Below are positions 5,804 to 10,664 of a DNA stretch of 10,664 nucleotides, piece by piece. The first letter of the stretch is position 1. Each line of letters begins with the position of its first letter. The stretch comes from Holosporales bacterium (GTDB lineage: Bacteria > Pseudomonadota > Alphaproteobacteria > Caedimonadales > UBA9215), in the NCBI GenBank assembly GCA_003503995.1, contig DOCA01000120.1, positions 1 through 10,664 of the forward strand, given 5' to 3'. A program made the translations under genes and the position numbers. Under the pieces are notes generated by a model. It saw only the letters and a program-made list of their open reading frames with translations, was not told where the DNA came from and did no database searches.

Positions 5804-8599
5804 ATGAGCAACTATAAAGACACTATTTTTCTTCCTTCAACGGATTTTTCTATGCGCGGTAATTTGGCACAAAAAGAACCTGTGGTTGTAAAAAAGTGGC
5901 AAGACAGCAATCTTTATCAAAAATTACGTAAAAAACGAGAAGGCGCTAAGAAGTTTGTTCTCCATTGGGGGCCAGCCTATGCCAATGGTCATTTGCACAT
6001 GGGGCATTTCTTTACTTATGTTCTGAAAGACATCGTTGTGCGTTCTCATTCTTTAAAAGGAGATGACGCACCGTTGGTTCCTGGCTGGGATTGTCATGGT
6101 CTTCCTATTGAATGGAAAATCGAAGAATCCTATCGGAAATCTGGAAAGCGCAAAGAAGATGTGCCTTTGAATCAGTTTCGTGATGAGTGTCGTCAGTTTG
6201 CAAAGAAGTGGCAGAAAATTCAGGCCGATGAGTTAGAGAGTTGGGGTGTTTGTTCCGATACAAAAAATCCTTATATTACTATGGATTTTTCGTCAGAAGC
6301 TTCCATTGCGAAGGAGTTTCTTACGTTCCTTGAAAAGGGCTACGTGTATAAGGGGGTGCGCCCTATTATGTGGTCTCCCATTGAAAAGACAGCATTGGCT
6401 GATGCGGAAGTAGAGTACCAAGATAAGAAGTCTCCAGCAATTTATGTACGATTTAAGATCACAAAACCGTCGTTGCCTGTACTTGAAGGGGCATCGTGTG
6501 TCATCTGGACGACAACACCTTGGACAATTCCAGGAAACCGAGCCGTGGCCTATGGCGAAGACATCGAGTATGTAGCTCTTAAGGTAAAAGAGGTCAGTGA
6601 TGAGTCTCTTGCAGCAGTTGGAGATGTTTTTGTGTTTGCGAGTGATCTTCATAAATCTCTTTGTAATGAGGCAGGTATTACGGCATTTGATGTTCTTGAG
6701 ACCTTTAGGGGGGATGCCCTTGAGGGAACCATTTGTGCTCATCCATTTGTTGAGCAAGGTTATGATTTTGACGTGCCTTTAATTGCGGGTCACCATGTGA
6801 CAACAGAAGCTGGAACAGGTCTTGTGCATACGGCACCTGGTCATGGTGCTGATGACTTTGAACTTGGAAAAAAGTTTGGTCTTGAGATTGCGGATACTAT
6901 TACTGACAATGCTGTTTATGCAGAGAGTGTTAAGCAGTTTGCTGGAACCCATGTGTTTAAAGCAGATCCCCTTGTCTTAGAACTTTTACGCTCGACAAAC
7001 AGTCTGTTGCGCGAGTCTGTGATTACCCATAGTTATCCTCATTCTTGGCGCTCAAAAGCCCCACTGATCTTTAGAACAACGCCTCAGTGGTTTATCAGCA
7101 TGGAGCATGATGGATTGCGAGAACGAGCTTTGTCTGCCATTGCGGAGACAAAATGGATGCCAAGCCAAGGTGAAAACCGTATTCGCGGCATGATTAAAGA
7201 TCGTCCTGATTGGTGTCTTTCCCGTCAACGGGCTTGGGGAGTGCCGATCACCCTTTATACCCATAAACAAACTGGTGAAGTTCTGCATGATTCGCGGGTC
7301 AATGAACGCATCCTTAAGGTTTTTCAAGAAGAGGGATGTGATGCGTGGTTCCAAGAAGACCATAGTCGTTTCTTAAGCCCTGAGTATAAGAATGATGATT
7401 ATACACCGTGCCGAGACATTTTAGATGTCTGGTTTGAGTCAGGAGCCACCCAAGGGTTTGTGCTTGAAGGACGTCCCGATTTAGAACGTCAAGCGGATCT
7501 TTATCTTGAAGGGTCGGACCAGCATCGAGGGTGGTTCCAGTCCTCTCTTCTTGTGGGTTGTGGGACCCGTGGAAATGCGCCTTATAAGGCTGTTGCAACC
7601 CATGGATTTACGGTGGATGCGAAGGGCCATAAGATGTCAAAATCCTTAGGGAACACCATGTCTCCTATGGAAGTTGCTAAGGAGATGGGTGTTGAAATCT
7701 TGCGCCTTTGGGTTGTGGGATGTGATTATACCGATGACTTGCGCATTGGCCCTGAGATCTTAAAGCATCAACAAGATATCTATCGTCGTTATCGCAATAC
7801 CCTGCGCTATCTTTTGGGTGCGCTTAGCGCCCATAACCCAAAGCATGACGTCGATTATTCTCAGCTACCTGATCTTGAAAAGTGGGTTTTGCACCGCCTG
7901 AGCGATATTCAAAAAGAGTTTGAGCGAAGTCTTGAAGAGGTAGATTTTCAAACTTTCTATAGTAAGCTCCACACGTTTTGTAGTGTTGATCTATCGGCCT
8001 TTTATTTTGATATTCGTAAGGACGCACTCTATTGTGATGGGCAAGAGGATATAAAACGTCGCAGTGCTTTGATGGTCATGAACCATGTGTTTAAGTCCCT
8101 AAGTCATTGGCTGGCCCCCGTCCTGCCTTTTACGGCTGATGAAGCGTGGTTGTCTCGCGATCCTGGCGCTGAGTCTATTCATTTGTCTGATATGCCGATT
8201 CCTGAGGCTCAATGGGATAATGAAGCTTTGGCTGACGGTTTTGAAAAACTCCGCGAGCAACGCTCCACTATCACAGCAGCTCTTGAAATTGCTCGAAAAG
8301 ACGGTGTGATTGGGTCGAGCCTCCAGGCGGTTGTGACTGTTTATGATCCTGAAAACCAATTGGATACCTCGGTTGATTTTGCAGAGCTTACTATTGTTTC
8401 TCAATTAGAGATTAAAAACGAAGCACCGTCACAAGGAGGTTATTCTGATAAAAATCTCACCGTTATTGTGTGCAAAGCCGAAGATGCTAAGTGTGAGCGT
8501 TGTTGGAAAGTGTTACCAGAAGTTGGTGAAATACCAGAACATCCTGAGGCTTGTTCAAGGTGTGCAAGTGTTGTAAATACCTTAAAAAAGGCGAGTTAG
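5804..8599 (+). CDS. ileS: Isoleucyl-tRNA synthetase
   Basis: A 931-residue class I synthetase that charges tRNA-Ile in the cytoplasm; the length is close to E. coli IleRS (938). The N-terminus (MSNYKDTIFLPSTDFSMRG) is canonical. HMGH at 65-68 is the HIGH motif and KMSKS is at 610-614, together forming the ATP site. PGWDCHGLPIEWK (93-105) is the IleRS catalytic-core signature. The editing domain, which removes misacylated valine, shows WTTTPWTIPGN (235-245) and later GTGLVHTAPGHGADDF. The C-terminal zinc site is complete: Cys897, Cys900, Cys917 and Cys920. One oddity is HWGPAYANG (54-62), where most IleRS have HDGPPYANG. The ribosome site is weak (AGG only 2 nt from the ATG), but an in-frame stop at 5798-5800 excludes any longer start. 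lspA follows 1 bp after the stop. Confidence 0.98.
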   Translation: MSNYKDTIFLPSTDFSMRGNLAQKEPVVVKKWQDSNLYQKLRKKREGAKKFVLHWGPAYANGHLHMGHFFTYVLKDIVVRSHSLKGDDAPLVPGWDCHGLPIEWKIEESYRKSGKRKEDVPLNQFRDECRQFAKKWQKIQADELESWGVCSDTKNPYITMDFSSEASIAKEFLTFLEKGYVYKGVRPIMWSPIEKTALADAEVEYQDKKSPAIYVRFKITKPSLPVLEGASCVIWTTTPWTIPGNRAVAYGEDIEYVALKVKEVSDESLAAVGDVFVFASDLHKSLCNEAGITAFDVLETFRGDALEGTICAHPFVEQGYDFDVPLIAGHHVTTEAGTGLVHTAPGHGADDFELGKKFGLEIADTITDNAVYAESVKQFAGTHVFKADPLVLELLRSTNSLLRESVITHSYPHSWRSKAPLIFRTTPQWFISMEHDGLRERALSAIAETKWMPSQGENRIRGMIKDRPDWCLSRQRAWGVPITLYTHKQTGEVLHDSRVNERILKVFQEEGCDAWFQEDHSRFLSPEYKNDDYTPCRDILDVWFESGATQGFVLEGRPDLERQADLYLEGSDQHRGWFQSSLLVGCGTRGNAPYKAVATHGFTVDAKGHKMSKSLGNTMSPMEVAKEMGVEILRLWVVGCDYTDDLRIGPEILKHQQDIYRRYRNTLRYLLGALSAHNPKHDVDYSQLPDLEKWVLHRLSDIQKEFERSLEEVDFQTFYSKLHTFCSVDLSAFYFDIRKDALYCDGQEDIKRRSALMVMNHVFKSLSHWLAPVLPFTADEAWLSRDPGAESIHLSDMPIPEAQWDNEALADGFEKLREQRSTITAALEIARKDGVIGSSLQAVVTVYDPENQLDTSVDFAELTIVSQLEIKNEAPSQGGYSDKNLTVIVCKAEDAKCERCWKVLPEVGEIPEHPEACSRCASVVNTLKKAS

Positions 8600-8600
8600 A

Positions 8601-9089
8601 ATGGAAAAAAGCATGGCAAAAAGACCTATTCTGTGGGGCATTATTCTGATTGTTTTGAGCTTTGCTTTAGACCAGGCCAGTAAGTGGTACGTTTTAACGG
8701 ACCTGATGAATCCGCCCACAGTAATTCCTGTGACCTCTTTTTTTAGCTATGTCCTAGCTTGGAACACAGGAGTTAGTTTTAGTCTGTTTAATTCCTATGG
8801 CGTAACGGGGACTTATGTCTTGATTGCTTTATCATCGACAATTAGCCTTGTTTTTTTTGTATGGTTATTAAAAGCACGTAATTATTGGCTTGCCTCAGGA
8901 CTCGGGTTTATTATTGGAGGTGCCCTTGGAAATTTAGTGGACCGCATTCGTTTTGGCGCTGTGGTTGATTTCCTTCATTTTTATTATGATACCTTTTCAT
9001 GGCCGGCCTTTAATCTGGCCGATACATTTATTACAATTGGTGTTATTCTCATAGTCATTGAATCGTTTAAAGGAGAAAAAAATGCGTAA
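8601..9089 (+). CDS. lspA: Lipoprotein signal peptidase (signal peptidase II)
   Basis: A 162-residue inner-membrane aspartyl protease that cleaves the signal peptide of prolipoproteins after the lipobox cysteine has been diacylated. Four hydrophobic segments lie at about 9-26, 68-90, 96-113 and 134-155. The catalytic aspartates are Asp114 in GNLVDR and Asp141 in FNLAD. The conserved WNTGVSFS (54-61, Asn55) and FGAVVDFL are present. The start ATG follows the ileS stop by 1 bp and is preceded by AAGGCGAG, so translation is likely coupled to ileS; ileS-lspA is a common bacterial pairing. A second possible start is Met5. The 3' end overlaps the next gene, a lipoprotein and likely substrate, by 8 bp. 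Confidence 0.97.
   Translation: MEKSMAKRPILWGIILIVLSFALDQASKWYVLTDLMNPPTVIPVTSFFSYVLAWNTGVSFSLFNSYGVTGTYVLIALSSTISLVFFVWLLKARNYWLASGLGFIIGGALGNLVDRIRFGAVVDFLHFYYDTFSWPAFNLADTFITIGVILIVIESFKGEKNA
9071..9075 (+). promoter_or_regulatory. Ribosome binding site of the DUF3035 lipoprotein gene
   Basis: AGGAG stands 6 nt before the ATG at 9082, inside the last codons of lspA. It selects that ATG over the longer TTG-started frame at 9058, and the chosen start gives a proper lipoprotein signal peptide. Confidence 0.8.
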
Positions 9090-9543
9090 AATAGTTGTGC
9101 CCGTTTTAATGGGACTGGCTTTAACAACAGCGGGATGTGATTCCACGCGTCAGGCTCTTGGCCTTAAGCGGACTCAATCCAACGAGTTTGCCGTAGCTGA
9201 TCGCCAACCGTTATCTGTTCCCCCAAATTATGATCTTCGCCCGCCCCTGCCAAATGCTCCTGCAACAGCGGAAGTTAATCCGTCTGAAAAAGCAAAGGAT
9301 GCGCTTTTAGGAGATCAAGCAGCTAATGCGACAAACTCTGCTGCAGAGAAAAACCTATTGGCTCAAGCGACAGCTCAAAAAAATGATCCCACAATTCGCT
9401 CTCAGCTTGCTCAAGACGCAGCATCCTCAACGGACTCTGAAAAAGCACCTGGTGAAGCTTTGGCTTTTTGGAAAGATAAGAGCGAGAGAAAGTCAGGGGA
9501 TGTAATTGATCCTGTTGCTGAAAATAAACGCCACAACGGATAA
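9082..9543 (+). CDS. DUF3035/BamF-like outer-membrane lipoprotein
   Basis: A 153-residue predicted lipoprotein. A basic start (MRKI), a hydrophobic core and TTAGC give a signal peptide with lipidated Cys19. The -3 residue is Thr, where Leu or Val is commoner. Residues 38-60 (EFAVADRQPLSVPPNYDLRPP) match the core motif of DUF3035, the family that includes Caulobacter BamF, a lipoprotein subunit of the outer-membrane beta-barrel assembly machine. The remainder is Ala-, Asn- and Gln-rich and low in complexity, with no further domain seen. The BamF role is inferred from family membership and from the gene order lspA-DUF3035-M16 peptidase found in other alphaproteobacteria. The ATG overlaps lspA by 8 bp and has a strong AGGAG site. 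The M16 gene starts 6 bp after its stop. Confidence 0.8.
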   Translation: MRKIVVPVLMGLALTTAGCDSTRQALGLKRTQSNEFAVADRQPLSVPPNYDLRPPLPNAPATAEVNPSEKAKDALLGDQAANATNSAAEKNLLAQATAQKNDPTIRSQLAQDAASSTDSEKAPGEALAFWKDKSERKSGDVIDPVAENKRHNG

Positions 9544-9549
9544 AGATAG

Positions 9550-10664
9550 ATGATAAGAAAATCGATTAAGTCAGTTGTTCTAGCGGTTCTTTTTGGGATT
9601 CTCATGCCTCAATTAAGCCATGGTGAAAAGCTTTATAATGCCCAAACTTTTACCCTCACCAATGGGTTGGTTGTTTACTTAATCGAAAATCATCGCACAC
9701 CTGTGGTCTCCCATATGGTTGTTTATCGTGTAGGCAGTGCGGACGACCCTAAAGGTAAATCAGGTCTTGCTCATTTCCTAGAGCATATGATGTTCAAAGG
9801 CCCGAAGGGTTCTGCCCCAGAGCGCGTCATGGAAGATGTGAACAAAATTGGTGGAGAGGTCAATGCGACAACAAGCTTTGACGTCACCTCTTATTATGAA
9901 ATCATTCCTCGGGATAATCTTGAACATTTTATGAAGTTAGAAGCGTCTCGGATGCAGGATCTTCCTGTGCGTTTAGAAGATGTCACCCCTGAAATTCAAG
10001 TGGTTCTTGAAGAAGAAAATATGCGCGTTGGTAATAATCCCATGATGCAATTTTACCGTGATCTTTATAGTGCTTATTTCCGTCATCATCCCTATGGAAC
10101 TATGCCCATTGGATGGCGTCACGAGATTAAAACCTATACGCCTAAGGATGTTAAGGCCTTTCATCGCCGTTATTATGCGCCAGATAATGCTTTTATTATT
10201 TTAAGTGGTGACCTTACACTCTCGAAAGCAAAAGAGCTTTGTGAAAAGTATTATGGGGGTATCGCTCCTGCCAAGCAAGCACGCCGCCAAAGGGTTAAGG
10301 AGCCTGCCCTTGAAAGTATGGTTGAAATAACAAAAACCTCGGCGCGTGTTGCACAATCGTCCGTGGTATTGATGATGCCAGCACCGACTTATGATCCGGA
10401 GAACCCAATACCAGCTGGCGCCCTTGATCTTGGTATTTATGGTCTGAGCAATTCCGCAACGGGTCTTCTTTATCGTCGCCTTGTTGAAGAGCTTAAAATT
10501 GCGACATCTTTTTCCTTGGATTATGATCCCTATCAATTGGATAATACAACCATTACCATCGTAGCCCGAAGTTCTCTTGGTATCTCCCCCGAGGCTCTGA
10601 AGCAAGCCATCCAAGAAGAAATCAAGAACTTTATTGAGAAGGGCTTTACAGCGGAGCAGCTCGA
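9550..10664 (+). CDS. Secreted M16 (pitrilysin/MPP-like) zinc metallopeptidase, 3' end outside the window
   Basis: The visible part is 371 residues and still open at the right edge. Residues 1-25 form a signal peptide (basic MIRKSIK, hydrophobic core, probable cleavage after SHG), so the enzyme acts in the periplasm or envelope. The inverted zinc motif HFLEH is at 75-79 (His75, Glu78, His79). The distal zinc ligand falls in LEEEN, most likely Glu156 or Glu155, at the expected 76-77 residue distance, so this copy appears catalytically competent. GGEVNATTSFDVTSYY is a further M16 signature. The C-terminal M16 domain begins around DNAFIILSGDLT (near 218). Substrates are not predictable. In related genomes a second M16 gene often follows; that lies outside the view. 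The ATG is 6 bp after the lipoprotein stop with only a weak ribosome site, so coupling is likely. Confidence 0.93.
   Translation, partial: MIRKSIKSVVLAVLFGILMPQLSHGEKLYNAQTFTLTNGLVVYLIENHRTPVVSHMVVYRVGSADDPKGKSGLAHFLEHMMFKGPKGSAPERVMEDVNKIGGEVNATTSFDVTSYYEIIPRDNLEHFMKLEASRMQDLPVRLEDVTPEIQVVLEEENMRVGNNPMMQFYRDLYSAYFRHHPYGTMPIGWRHEIKTYTPKDVKAFHRRYYAPDNAFIILSGDLTLSKAKELCEKYYGGIAPAKQARRQRVKEPALESMVEITKTSARVAQSSVVLMMPAPTYDPENPIPAGALDLGIYGLSNSATGLLYRRLVEELKIATSFSLDYDPYQLDNTTITIVARSSLGISPEALKQAIQEEIKNFIEKGFTAEQL

Noticed and set aside
6293..6757. 154-residue minus-strand reading frame within ileS
   Set aside because: It is antisense to a well-supported ileS and resembles no known family.
9058..9081. 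TTG-started longer form of the BamF-like lipoprotein
   Set aside because: The ATG at 9082 has AGGAG 6 nt upstream and gives a correct-length lipoprotein signal peptide.
10201..10614. 137-residue minus-strand reading frame at the right end
   Set aside because: It is the complement of the M16 peptidase frame, which has clear signatures.
1..10664. tRNA, rRNA, insertion sequences, attachment sites and origins
   Set aside because: By eye I found no cloverleaf, transposase, terminal repeats or DnaA-box cluster; a covariance-model search would be needed to exclude small RNAs.

Overview
The window looks like a piece of a moderately AT-rich alphaproteobacterial chromosome. Two gene neighbourhoods point there: rph-rdgB-hemW reading away from grpE, and ileS-lspA-DUF3035/BamF-like lipoprotein-M16 peptidase. 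The base composition and divergent protein sequences would suit a lineage such as Holosporales or another host-associated group. That placement is inference; no rRNA or other decisive marker is present.

Left part (1-2911, minus strand): a tight four-gene run transcribed right to left, rph (RNase PH), rdgB (non-canonical NTP pyrophosphatase), hemW (radical-SAM haem chaperone family), then the N-terminal 111 residues of an MsbA-like ABC exporter that runs off the left edge. Gaps are 4 bp, a GTGA stop/start overlap, and 28 bp, so this is very probably one operon.

Centre (2912-3980, plus strand): a 115-bp divergent promoter region leads to grpE (DnaK nucleotide exchange factor) and, 9 bp after it, a small DUF952 protein. 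hrcA, often found next to grpE, is absent here and no CIRCE element is visible.

Accessory gene (3977-5542, minus strand): a 521-residue RTX (haemolysin-type calcium-binding nonapeptide) protein with two repeat blocks and a C-terminus typical of type I secretion substrates. Its stop overlaps the DUF952 stop tail to tail by 4 bp. No secretion ABC transporter, membrane-fusion protein or activating acyltransferase gene lies beside it. It is the one clearly non-housekeeping gene in the window.

Right part (5804-10664, plus strand): ileS, lspA, a DUF3035/BamF-like lipoprotein and the start of a secreted M16 zinc peptidase, with gaps of 1 bp, an 8-bp overlap and 6 bp. The lipoprotein gene directly follows the gene for the signal peptidase that would process it. 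The 261-bp region between the RTX gene and ileS holds inverted repeats that may be regulatory. I found no RNA genes, insertion sequences, CRISPR array or convincing intrinsic terminator. I saw no complete undescribed system; the RTX protein with its unrecognised N-terminal region is the best candidate for something new.
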